Source of the DNA: an uncultured Oscillospiraceae bacterium
GTDB taxonomy: Bacteria > Bacillota > Clostridia > Oscillospirales > Ruminococcaceae
Direction: 5' to 3'
Assembly (NCBI GenBank): GCA_900539695.1
Contig: UQDG01000026.1
Span: forward strand, 1 to 29,596
Length of the DNA stretch: 29,596 nucleotides
The translations under genes were made by a program, and so were the position numbers. Positions 8,947 to 17,830 of this stretch are shown here, one piece after another. Each line of letters begins with the position of its first letter. Positions within the stretch are counted from its first letter, which is position 1. The notes beneath the pieces were generated by a model. That model worked only from the letters and a program-made list of their open reading frames with translations. It had not been told where the DNA came from and ran no database searches.

Positions 8947-9600
8947 ATGCGGCCTATCTTAATTGTCGAGGACGAGCCCGCCATTGCCGACTTAATTGAA
9001 ATGACGCTGGAACCCCTGGGCCAGCCGCTCATCAAGGCACACACCGGCAACGAAGCCGCCAACCTGCTGGAGTCCACGCTGTTCGACCTTATTCTTCTGG
9101 ACGTGATGCTGCCCGGCGTGGACGGCTTTACCCTGATGGACTACATTGCCCCTACGGGCACGCCGGTCATCTTTTTAACGGCCAAAGCCACGGTGGAGGA
9201 CCGGGTGCGCGGGCTGCGGCTGGGCGCGTACGACTACATCGTCAAGCCCTTTGCCCCGCCGGAGCTGCTGGCCCGGGTGGAAGGCCTGCTGCGCCACACC
9301 GGCCGCCGGGCCGCCACACTGCAAGCTTTCGATGCCGTCATCGACCCGGACAACCACATCGTCACCCAAAACGGCACCCGCGTAGAGCTGACGCCCCGGG
9401 AGTTTGATCTGCTGCTGGCCCTTGTCCGTGCCCGGGGGCAGCTGCTCTACCGCGAGGCCCTGTATGAGCGAGTCTGGGGTCTGGACAGCAATGCCGGGCC
9501 GCGCACGGTAGACATTCATATCCATCGTCTGCGCAAAAAACTGCACTGGGATCATAAGATCGTGACCGTACCCAAAGTAGGGTACAAGTTATTGCCGTAA
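8947..9600 (+). CDS. OmpR/PhoB-family response regulator (cassette 1)
   Basis: A 217-residue DNA-binding response regulator. The receiver domain (1-115) has the acidic pair Glu8/Asp9, phosphoacceptor Asp52 in LLDVMLPG, Thr78 and Lys100 in VKPF. The C-terminal winged helix (about 125-217) has ELTPREFDLL, the recognition helix TVDIHIHRLRKKL and a closing VGYKLLP hairpin. GGAAGGAG at 8930-8937 lies 9 bases from the ATG at 8947; an ATG at 8938 abuts the ribosome site and is unlikely to be used. It is the first gene of a three-gene unit with a sensor kinase and an exported protein. Its targets are unknown; a palindrome in its own promoter suggests autoregulation. Confidence 0.93.
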   Translation: MRPILIVEDEPAIADLIEMTLEPLGQPLIKAHTGNEAANLLESTLFDLILLDVMLPGVDGFTLMDYIAPTGTPVIFLTAKATVEDRVRGLRLGAYDYIVKPFAPPELLARVEGLLRHTGRRAATLQAFDAVIDPDNHIVTQNGTRVELTPREFDLLLALVRARGQLLYREALYERVWGLDSNAGPRTVDIHIHRLRKKLHWDHKIVTVPKVGYKLLP

Positions 9601-9602
9601 CC

Positions 9603-9645
9603 CCTAAAAGGCGCCCTCCCAGAGGAGGCCGTCAAAACCCTCTAC
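9603..9645. repeat. Short intergenic repeat fragment between regulator and kinase
   Basis: Sequence CCCTAAAAGGCGCCCTCCCAGAGGAGG followed by AAACCCTCTACCACC resembles a degraded form of the CCCCTC-type hairpin repeats seen elsewhere. It is not a convincing terminator (no T run), so the operon probably reads through. Confidence 0.35.
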
Positions 9646-9666
9646 CACCTTAGAAAGGAGGCCCCC

Positions 9667-10971
9667 ATGAAACGCTCCCTCGCCCTTGCTGTCTGCGGCT
9701 TTTCGCTGGTGCTGGCACTGGTGGGCGGGTGGCTGGCGGACCGCCAGTTCACCGCCGCGCTGGATACCCTGGCGGATCAGGCTGTACTGCAGCACCAGCG
9801 CAATCTGTTCGGCTATGCCGACACCCTGCAGGAAGTCAAGGCCGACGACTCGCCCCACATGATCCTGGCGGACGACAGCGGTACCCGCTATGTCAACGCC
9901 AGCGACAAAGCCTTTGCCGGGCAGCTGTATTTTGACCGCCAGCGGCTGATCGTGGGGTCGGTCCCCTGCACCTTTGCCCTGCTGGACCAGACCGGCCGGG
10001 TCATCTACTCCAAGCTGCCCGACACCATCCCCGAAAGTGAATTGGCCGCACTGAAAGACGCCGACACAACCACGATGCGCCTTTGCGGGCAAACATTACT
10101 GCTCTGCGATCAAGTCGCCGGGGCCAGCGGTCAGCGCGTCTGGGTCTGGATGGTCACAGCGCTGGATGCCGGTTCAGCCTACGCGGTCCGCACCGTCACA
10201 CTGCGCCAGTGGTTCTTGCTGCAGGCCGTACTGACGCTGGCGGCACTGTTGATGGTCCACCACACCACTGCCCTGCAGCAGCTGAACGACCGCCAAAGCC
10301 GCTTTGTGGCCGACCTGACCCATGAGCTGAAAACGCCCCTGACCAGCATGATAGGCTACGCCGACTTACTGCGCGGCGGCGAACTCCCACCGGAAAAGCA
10401 GCGCCGCGCCGCCGATGCCATCTACCATGAATCCACCCGGCTGGAAAGCCTGAGCCAACAGCTGCTCAGCCTGCAGGACCTGCGGCAGGAAGCCCTGACC
10501 CTGACCGCCGTGCCGGTGGCCGCCGCCTTTGAGGATGTGGCCCGCAGCCTGCCCGATTGCCCCGTGACCCTCGAAAAGACCTGCCCAGAGGACGCCGCCG
10601 TGCGGGCCGACCGGGTACTGCTGGCAGACCTGCTGCGTAACCTTGTGTTGAACGCCGCCCACGCCAGCGCACCGGGCAGCACGGTTACGCTGCGTTGCCT
10701 GCCCGCCGAGGACCGCTGGCGGCTGGAGGTAGCCGACACCGGCTGCGGCATCCCGCCCGAGGCCCTGCCCCACCTGACCGAGCCGTTCTACCGGGTGGAC
10801 AAGGCCCGGGCCCGGGCCAACGGCGGCAGCGGCGTGGGGCTGGCCCTTTGCGCCGACATTGCCGCCGCCTTTGGCGCCAAGCTGGAATTTACCAGCACCG
10901 TGGGCGAAGGCACCACCGTCGCCCTGACCCTGCCCAAGGAGGTGTACGCCCATGAAGAAGCTGACGATTGA
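9667..10971 (+). CDS. Membrane sensor histidine kinase (cassette 1)
   Basis: A 434-residue sensor kinase. Membrane segment 1 is at about 5-23 and segment 2 at about 181-198, framing an extracytoplasmic sensor region of some 155 residues without a recognised domain. No clear HAMP domain follows: the second helix leads within about 20 residues to the HisKA box THELKTPLTSMIGYADLLR, with His219 as the phosphorylation site. The ATPase domain shows the N box (LRNLVLNAAHAS), DTGCGIP, TEPFYRVDKAR and GGSGVGLAL. AAAGGAG lies just before the ATG. Its 3' end overlaps the next gene by 20 bases. It presumably phosphorylates the regulator at 8947-9600. Confidence 0.93.
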   Translation: MKRSLALAVCGFSLVLALVGGWLADRQFTAALDTLADQAVLQHQRNLFGYADTLQEVKADDSPHMILADDSGTRYVNASDKAFAGQLYFDRQRLIVGSVPCTFALLDQTGRVIYSKLPDTIPESELAALKDADTTTMRLCGQTLLLCDQVAGASGQRVWVWMVTALDAGSAYAVRTVTLRQWFLLQAVLTLAALLMVHHTTALQQLNDRQSRFVADLTHELKTPLTSMIGYADLLRGGELPPEKQRRAADAIYHESTRLESLSQQLLSLQDLRQEALTLTAVPVAAAFEDVARSLPDCPVTLEKTCPEDAAVRADRVLLADLLRNLVLNAAHASAPGSTVTLRCLPAEDRWRLEVADTGCGIPPEALPHLTEPFYRVDKARARANGGSGVGLALCADIAAAFGAKLEFTSTVGEGTTVALTLPKEVYAHEEADD

Positions 10972-11725
10972 CCCCCGTTTTTGGCTGACGGCCGCCTTTT
11001 GCGCCGCCCTGTTGGCTGCGCCGCCGCTGCTGACCCAGGCGCGGGACCGGCAGGCCGACACCACGGCCCTCACCCGCCCTGCCGTAGCCGGTGTAATGAC
11101 CGATGAAGAGCGGCTGGACCCCACCATAAGTGCCCTCTATAGTCAGAAGATTTTGAGTGCATCCGATAATTTTCTGGTCGGTGAGGGAAATTCCCAAAAG
11201 TATTCACGAATGTCTGGCAAGCTGCGGCAGGCGAACCGCCGTGGTCTGCTGAGCGATGAACAGCTGAACGCACTTCTCGCCTTGGTCGATGTCACGGAAG
11301 CCGCTGAAACTGCTGAACGAGGCGACTATCATTATACTGGTCTGCATACCTGTATTTTTTACTCTGATGCGGCCGGTGTAGAGCAACTGCAACTGACCTA
11401 TTGCAGTGCCACGCCGGAGGAAGTTGCCTCACCGGAGAACGCTCTTACACTGGACGCCACCATCTTTATCAGTTACCTGCCCAACAATGGCCCCATCCTG
11501 AGCATGACGATCTCCTACGATGACCTGCCCGAAAGCACCGTTGACCTCGAGACCCTGCAGGACCGCTTCTGCGACCAATTGAAGCTGACAGTTCCCGGTG
11601 AATGGACTGACATCGGCGGCGGCCAGCGCAATTATTCGTCCAGTAATCTGGTCACTCTCGTGGACGCCTGCACCGCCACCAATCGAGGTGTTATGATGTC
11701 GGCTTTTCTCAATCCCTTTGTCTAA
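10952..11725 (+). CDS. Exported or membrane-anchored protein of unknown function (cassette 1)
   Basis: A 257-residue protein, not recognised. A single hydrophobic segment (about residues 10-28, FWLTAAFCAALLAAPPLLT) after a basic N-terminus suggests a signal anchor or signal peptide; no lipobox Cys is at the right place. The mature part is soluble-looking and acidic, with no repeats. The start overlaps the kinase gene by 20 bases with AAGGAGG at 10937-10943 inside the kinase frame, so it belongs to the regulatory operon. The second two-component cassette here also has an exported protein directly after its kinase, which suggests these proteins act with the sensors, as accessory sensor or output, but that is inference. 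Confidence 0.75.
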   Translation: MKKLTIDPRFWLTAAFCAALLAAPPLLTQARDRQADTTALTRPAVAGVMTDEERLDPTISALYSQKILSASDNFLVGEGNSQKYSRMSGKLRQANRRGLLSDEQLNALLALVDVTEAAETAERGDYHYTGLHTCIFYSDAAGVEQLQLTYCSATPEEVASPENALTLDATIFISYLPNNGPILSMTISYDDLPESTVDLETLQDRFCDQLKLTVPGEWTDIGGGQRNYSSSNLVTLVDACTATNRGVMMSAFLNPFV

Positions 11726-11750
11726 GAGTAAAAGAATAAAGCAGATACAA

Positions 11751-11782
11751 AAAGGCCCGCCGTGTTTCCACGGCGGGCCTTT
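11751..11782. terminator. Bidirectional terminator between cassette 1 and gdhA
   Basis: A perfect 14-bp stem, AAAGGCCCGCCGTG (11751-11764) against 11769-11782, loop TTTC, with A and T flanks on both sides so that it can serve both converging genes. Confidence 0.85.
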
Positions 11783-11805
11783 GAATTATGCGGTTTTACA
11801 GGTTA

Positions 11806-13167
<1,362 letters not shown>

Positions 13168-13191
13168 TTATATAATTCTTTCACCGAGTTT

Positions 13192-13220
13192 ATAGTATCA
13201 CCATGTGCATAATTTTGCAA
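13192..13220 (-). promoter_or_regulatory. Promoter of gdhA
   Basis: On the minus strand TTGCAA (13215-13220), a 17-base spacer and TACTAT (13192-13197), with TG one base upstream of the -10 (extended form). Confidence 0.65.
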
Positions 13221-13299
13221 GGTTTTTACAGGCATTTTTAAAAATATTGTTTGCAGCAGATGCCCGTGTGTTTACCACAGAACGACAGACTTTATTTTC

Positions 13300-14736
13300 T
13301 TAATCCCACATCTGCACAGGAGTATAATTTTCGCCGCCGTTCCAAAATTCCTGCGGGTCGATGAAGCCGTAATCGCAGCGGTCGTTATGCGTATTGCTAT
13401 GGGGTTTATACCCTACCATCCAACGGCCGTCGTTGGTCTGGGCCATCAGGCTTACGCCCATGTACATGCCGTCCCGGTACTGGGTCTGGGTCATGGTGTG
13501 CATTTCGCCGGTATCCAGGTCAATTAAATAATTGATCTCGCCATTGCCGGTATAATCCTGGGCCCAGATCCAGCCGCGCTCCTCGCTGCCAAACATCGGC
13601 ATAAAGCCATTGTCTGTGGAGGGCAGATACAGGTTCATGGGCAGCGTATCGATCAGCACCGTGTGCTGGTGGTCTTTGCTGTAGCAGCTCAGGCTGTAGC
13701 TGGTGCCGTACTCGCTGCGTTCCTGGGGGTTATCCTGCACATAGACGCGGTCCTTGTACATTTTCACATAGATCGTGCCACCGTCAAGGCGTTCCATTTC
13801 GCAGATCTTTTCCCGCTGCATGGTCGCGGGGTCCAGCCAGACAAGCTCGCTCCGAGCGTTCTGCAGGGCGGCATTATAGGCTTCGTAGTCGTTATAGTCC
13901 GGCAGCGGGGCATCTGTCAGCAGGCGCGAGGTCAAAAAGCGGTGTCCGTTCACGCCCCGCACCTGTTCACCCAGATTCAGTGGGAGGGTGCTCCATTCGC
14001 CGGTGGTCAGGTCCAGCCGGAGGATGCGGCTGTTGTTTGCGTCAGAATATTCTTTTGCGTACAGCGCATTCTCATCACAGTAAGCAAAGTAACCGCTGCC
14101 CAGCAGGGACGGGTCAAAGGTCAGCACCGTTTCGCGGGCGGTCAGATCGTCGTTCAGCTTTTCGATGCTGGAGGGGCGGCTGCTCAGCTCATAGTTATGG
14201 CGGCAGTAGTCGATGTAGGCTTCCTCATCGGCAAAATTTTTCACATTGCCCTGCTCGAAATCATCCCGGCACGCTTTTTCCACCTGCTCCCAGGGGGAAG
14301 TATCATCCAGCCCCGCGTAAGACAGGTAGATGCCGCTTGGCATCACCAGCACGTCGGTGCGTGCCCAATCCTCCAGCCAGGCGGGACAGGCGGCATTGTC
14401 ATGGGTGCAGCCGGGTACGTTGCACAGCACGGTCTGCCGGGCGGTGGCGTAGTCGGTCTTCAGCAGCAGGGCGTGCATGCTTTCCTGGTCATTTTCATCA
14501 TCCAGCCGTGCAATCTCATAATAGGCGTCGCCGGTGTTCCAGCCCCAGTAGCCGCCGCAGGTGTTGGGGACCTCGCTCAGGTTGCCCACAGTAAATCCGA
14601 CCGGCGGGGCAGCAGTTTCTTCGGTCTCCGTCGCAGTCATCTCGGCGGTCTCGGCGGCAGGCAGTGCATCCGCCGGGGCGGCGGCACAGCCGGTCAGGGC
14701 CAGGGCGGCCAGCAAAAAGCTCCACATTTTACGCAT
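13300..14736 (-). CDS. Putative lipoprotein of unknown function (cassette 2)
   Basis: A 478-residue protein starting with a lipoprotein signal: MRKMWSFLLAALALTGC, the Cys in an LTGC lipobox near residue 17, then an Ala/Thr/Glu-rich spacer. The mature part has scattered aromatic-rich segments with repeating strand-like patterns (ILRLDLTTGEW, LVWLDPATMQ, YLIDLDTGEM), which suggests a beta-propeller-like fold, though I cannot name a family. One CNVPGCTHDNAAC segment contains closely spaced cysteines and a His and could bind metal. The ATG at 14736 (CCTCCTT complement at 14746-14752) overlaps the end of the upstream gene by 8 bases; the frame opens further upstream at 14871 but without support. 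It is the last gene of the second two-component operon. Confidence 0.75.
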   Translation of the reverse strand: MRKMWSFLLAALALTGCAAAPADALPAAETAEMTATETEETAAPPVGFTVGNLSEVPNTCGGYWGWNTGDAYYEIARLDDENDQESMHALLLKTDYATARQTVLCNVPGCTHDNAACPAWLEDWARTDVLVMPSGIYLSYAGLDDTSPWEQVEKACRDDFEQGNVKNFADEEAYIDYCRHNYELSSRPSSIEKLNDDLTARETVLTFDPSLLGSGYFAYCDENALYAKEYSDANNSRILRLDLTTGEWSTLPLNLGEQVRGVNGHRFLTSRLLTDAPLPDYNDYEAYNAALQNARSELVWLDPATMQREKICEMERLDGGTIYVKMYKDRVYVQDNPQERSEYGTSYSLSCYSKDHQHTVLIDTLPMNLYLPSTDNGFMPMFGSEERGWIWAQDYTGNGEINYLIDLDTGEMHTMTQTQYRDGMYMGVSLMAQTNDGRWMVGYKPHSNTHNDRCDYGFIDPQEFWNGGENYTPVQMWD

Positions 14737-15661
14737 CGGGGTTTGCCTCCTTTTCCAAGTTCGTTGTGTTATCCTGCATGCGCAGCGGCAGGTTCGCCTC
14801 GGCGCACAGCGAAAGTTCAATGCTGACATACCAGCGGTCCGACGTAGCGCCGCTGTAGGTAAAGTAATCATTGACGGTGTAGGCGCCCGACGCAGCGGCC
14901 ACCAGCGCCTGTCCGTTCAGGCTGTAGATGGCCCGTGGGTAGGTCAGGTCCTCCCGCCAGGTCCAATCCCCCAGGCTGGTCAGCCCGGCCTGGTCGGCAA
15001 AGGCGCGCAAGGCGGCTTCCTTGGGCAGAGACTCCGGGTCGTGGGCGGCGGCAGAATCCGCCGGGGTGGACAGCCAAAAAGAATACACCTGCCCGGTGCG
15101 GCTGTCCATTTTCAGGGCCATCAGGGTGGTGGGCACGCCGTTTTGCACAGCAAACCGCTTAAAGGTCACAAGGCCCAGGCTGTCGACGCTGTAATAGGGC
15201 ACGGTCAGGCTGTATTGCCTCTCATCGTAGGTCGTCAGGGTGGTCTCCTCGGTGCTGTACCAATCGGCGGCATAGTCGGCCCACGCCTGAGAGATTGCCC
15301 CGGCATCGGCCAGGCTTTGCAGGGCGGTGTTCACGGTATCCACATAGTCCCAGCCGTTTGTCATATCGGTCAGGTCATTGGCCTGATTGTTGTAGTAGAT
15401 CAACGGCTTGCGCTCCTGCCCGGTATCGCCGGGCTGGAAGGTGTATTTGCTTTGGGTCAGCTGCCGGGCGCTGAGCTGCCGCAGCAGGTAGTAGTCGTCC
15501 GCCGTGGGGGTGGGTGCCGTGTAGGGGTCGGCCACGGCCTGGCTGTGCCCCAGGCTGGCGGCATCCACTACCGAGAGGAACACCGCCGGGGCGGCGGCGC
15601 AGACCAGCACCACCACCGCGCAGAGGGCCGCCGCAAGGCGGGGTTTCTTCCACAGTTTCAT
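14729..15661 (-). CDS. Exported or membrane-anchored protein of unknown function (cassette 2)
   Basis: A 310-residue protein, not recognised. A basic N-terminus (MKLWKKPR) and a hydrophobic stretch at about 9-33 indicate a signal anchor or signal peptide. The remainder is soluble, rich in Tyr/Thr/Asp, with a possible internal duplication around YFTYSG and YYSVDS that I could not confirm. It starts with an ATGA overlap with the kinase stop (15658-15661) and a strong AAGGAGG site. It occupies the same place in its operon as the 257-residue protein in cassette 1, but I see little direct sequence similarity between the two. Confidence 0.72.
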   Translation of the reverse strand: MKLWKKPRLAAALCAVVVLVCAAAPAVFLSVVDAASLGHSQAVADPYTAPTPTADDYYLLRQLSARQLTQSKYTFQPGDTGQERKPLIYYNNQANDLTDMTNGWDYVDTVNTALQSLADAGAISQAWADYAADWYSTEETTLTTYDERQYSLTVPYYSVDSLGLVTFKRFAVQNGVPTTLMALKMDSRTGQVYSFWLSTPADSAAAHDPESLPKEAALRAFADQAGLTSLGDWTWREDLTYPRAIYSLNGQALVAAASGAYTVNDYFTYSGATSDRWYVSIELSLCAEANLPLRMQDNTTNLEKEANPDA

Positions 15662-17004
15662 GGCTGCACCTCCTTGGGCAGGGTAACGGTAACGGCAGTG
15701 CCCACGCCCACCTGGCTGCTGATTTGCAGCGTCCCGCCATGCACGGCGGCAATGCGCTGGCAAAGGGCCAGGCCCATGCCGCTGCCGCCCTGCTTGCGGG
15801 CGCGGGATTTATCCACCATGTAAAACGGCTCGGTCACGCGGGCCAGCTTATCCGCCGGGATGCCGCAGCCGTGGTCCTGCACGGTCAGCGCCACGGTGTC
15901 CCCCGCATCGGCCAGCAGCACCGTGACGGGCATTCCTGCCGGGCTGGCCTTGGCGGCATTTTGCACCAGGTTGCACAGCAGGTCCAGCAGCAAGTCCGCA
16001 TCGCCGTGCACCACAGCCCCGCCCTGGGGCGTCAGCAGCGGCACCTGGGGGCAGGCCATCCGCAGCCGCGGCCACAGGTCGGTCAGGTCCACAGGGGCAA
16101 GCTCCAGCCGTTCATCGCTCAACGAAAGCAGCGACAGCAGCTTGTAGCTCAGCGCCTCCAGGCGGCGGCTCTCGTGGTAGATGGCCCCGGCGGCCTCGTG
16201 CTGCTCGGCGGGGTCTATCTGCAAGGTGCGCAGCATATCAGCGTAGCCGATGATCGAGGTCATCGGCGTCTTCAGCTCGTGGGCGAACGCGCCCATAAAG
16301 TCCTCCCGCCGCTGGACATCCACCTGCAGATCCGCGATCTTTTCCTGCACAGCATCGGCCATTTTGTCAAAGCTCTGGCTGACGTTTTCCAGCTCGTCGC
16401 CGGTATGCAGGGCGGTGCGGCGGTCGTAGTCGCCGCCTGCGATCTCCGCGCTGGCGGCCCGCAAAATTTGCAGCGGGCGGGTCATCTGGCGGGCCAGCAG
16501 TGCTGTGACCAGGGCAGCCGCCGCCAGCACCACAGCCTCCAGCCCCAAAAAGCGCCGCACCGCCGCGTTGCGGGATGTATACAGCGCGGTCAGATCGTAG
16601 GCCGTCACAATGCGGTAGCCGCCCTGCAGCTCGCTGGCAAACAGGGCGTAGGTACCCCCGCCGGACCGCACCGTCGTCATGGTGCCGTCCGCCAGCGGGG
16701 CGTTTACGTCTACCGGGATGTTGCTGCTGACCAGCTCCTCCCCCTGCCACAGGGCGGCGGGTTGCTGGTGCAGGGCCAGCCGCGCGGCCGCCACGGCGCC
16801 GCCCATCTCCAGCCCGCGGCGCTGGCGGTCCAGCAGGTCGGTCTGCACGTCGGTGCAGATCTGGCTGTGCAGGGCGGCGTCAGCGGTCAGAACGGTACGG
16901 CGCTGCACGGCAAAATCGCTGTACAGCAGCCAGCACCCGCCCAGCCCAAAGGACGCACTAAGCACCAGCACCAGCAGGCAGATCATCTTGTGGGCAAATT
17001 TCAT
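15658..17004 (-). CDS. Membrane sensor histidine kinase with HAMP domain (cassette 2)
   Basis: A 448-residue sensor kinase. Membrane segment 1 is about 7-27, an extracytoplasmic sensor region follows, membrane segment 2 is about 150-172, then a HAMP linker (about 173-225, starting RQMTRPLQIL). The HisKA box FAHELKTPMTSIIGYADML carries the phospho-acceptor His242. The ATPase domain shows LLCNLVQNAAKAS, DHGCGIP, TEPFYMVDKSRA and GGSGMGLAL. Two adjacent ATGs occur (17007 and 17004); GGAGG at 17011-17015 gives 6 bases to the second, so I chose 17004. It is closely similar to the cassette 1 kinase in its catalytic half. It lies 40 bases downstream of its regulator gene. Confidence 0.93.
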   Translation of the reverse strand: MKFAHKMICLLVLVLSASFGLGGCWLLYSDFAVQRRTVLTADAALHSQICTDVQTDLLDRQRRGLEMGGAVAAARLALHQQPAALWQGEELVSSNIPVDVNAPLADGTMTTVRSGGGTYALFASELQGGYRIVTAYDLTALYTSRNAAVRRFLGLEAVVLAAAALVTALLARQMTRPLQILRAASAEIAGGDYDRRTALHTGDELENVSQSFDKMADAVQEKIADLQVDVQRREDFMGAFAHELKTPMTSIIGYADMLRTLQIDPAEQHEAAGAIYHESRRLEALSYKLLSLLSLSDERLELAPVDLTDLWPRLRMACPQVPLLTPQGGAVVHGDADLLLDLLCNLVQNAAKASPAGMPVTVLLADAGDTVALTVQDHGCGIPADKLARVTEPFYMVDKSRARKQGGSGMGLALCQRIAAVHGGTLQISSQVGVGTAVTVTLPKEVQP

Positions 17005-17044
17005 CATGTACCTCCCGGCCCCGCAGTGGGGCGGTCGTCGGGCC

Positions 17045-17698
17045 TCATTCTTGCTTTAACCGGTAGCCGATCTGGTAAACGGTCTCGATCTTATCGCCCC
17101 AGTTCAGCTTTTTGCGCAATCTGGTGATATAGGTATCCACCGCGCGGGTGGTCTCGGCGTCGCCGCCCCAGGCGCGCTCCATCAGGGTATCGCGGTAAAT
17201 GGCCGCCCCGCGGTTGCGCATCAGCTGCTCCAGCAGGGCAAACTCCCGCGGGGTCAGCTCCACGGGCTGGCCGTGCTGCAAAACCATGTGGGCGGCGCTG
17301 TCCAGCGTCACATCAAAGGCCTGCAGCTGGTGGCCGCCCTTGCCGGCGCGGCGCAGCACCATCTCCATGCGGGCCATCAGCTCGTCCATGGCAAAGGGTT
17401 TTACAATGTAATCATCCGCACCCAGCCGCAAGCCCAGCACGCGGTCCTTCACGGCGGCCTTGGCGGTCAAAAATATCACGGGCACACCCTGGGGGCGCAG
17501 GTAATCCAGCAGGGCGTAGCCGTCCAGGCCGGGCAGCATGATGTCCAGCAGGGCCAGGTCGTAGTCGTTTTTCTCGATCAGATCGGCGGCGGTCAGGCCG
17601 TCGGGCGCCAGGGTGCATACGTACCCGGCGCGGGTCAGGTTCATTTCCAGCAGGCGGGCGATGGGCCGCTCGTCTTCAGCGATCAGCACTTTTGTCAT
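17045..17698 (-). CDS. OmpR/PhoB-family response regulator (cassette 2)
   Basis: A 217-residue response regulator, the same length as the cassette 1 regulator and clearly paralogous. The receiver has Glu8/Asp9, phosphoacceptor Asp52 in LLDIMLPG, and the FLTAKA and VKPF motifs. The winged-helix domain has ELTPREFALL, AVDTYITRLRKKL and a C-terminal IGYRLKQE. It is the first gene of a four-gene minus-strand operon running to 13300. The intergenic region with the divergent GH3-like gene contains TTGT direct repeats at an 11-base period, a layout typical of OmpR-family sites. Confidence 0.93.
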   Translation of the reverse strand: MTKVLIAEDERPIARLLEMNLTRAGYVCTLAPDGLTAADLIEKNDYDLALLDIMLPGLDGYALLDYLRPQGVPVIFLTAKAAVKDRVLGLRLGADDYIVKPFAMDELMARMEMVLRRAGKGGHQLQAFDVTLDSAAHMVLQHGQPVELTPREFALLEQLMRNRGAAIYRDTLMERAWGGDAETTRAVDTYITRLRKKLNWGDKIETVYQIGYRLKQE

Positions 17699-17734
17699 GT
17701 TTATCCCCTTTCCACCCCCAGTGTAGCGGGCAGT

Positions 17735-17752
17735 TGTGTACGACTTGTTACA
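17735..17752. promoter_or_regulatory. Candidate response-regulator site in the divergent promoter region
   Basis: TTGTGTAC (17735-17742) and TTGTTAC (17746-17752) repeat directly with an 11-base period between the start of the cassette 2 regulator and the divergent GH3-like gene. TACACT (complement of 17721-17726) is a possible -10 for the regulator. Confidence 0.35.
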
Positions 17753-17788
17753 ATTCGGCTTTTTCCCTTTATTTTACCATGTTTTGTG

Positions 17789-17797
17789 TGCTATAAT
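17789..17797 (+). promoter_or_regulatory. Extended -10 promoter of the GH3-like gene
   Basis: TGC TATAAT at 17789-17797, 33 bases before the start codon. The -35 position (TTATTT near 17769-17774) is poor, fitting an extended -10 or activated promoter. Confidence 0.5.
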
Positions 17798-17830
17798 GAA
17801 CAATATTCCAAAAAAAGGAGCGTTATTTCT

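Noticed and set aside
15514..17127. A 537-codon plus-strand frame across the cassette 2 kinase
   Set aside because: Antisense shadow of a gene with every histidine kinase motif.
17273..17830. N-terminal extension of the GH3-like gene
   Set aside because: This part is antisense to the response regulator and lies upstream of the TATAAT box and the ribosome site.
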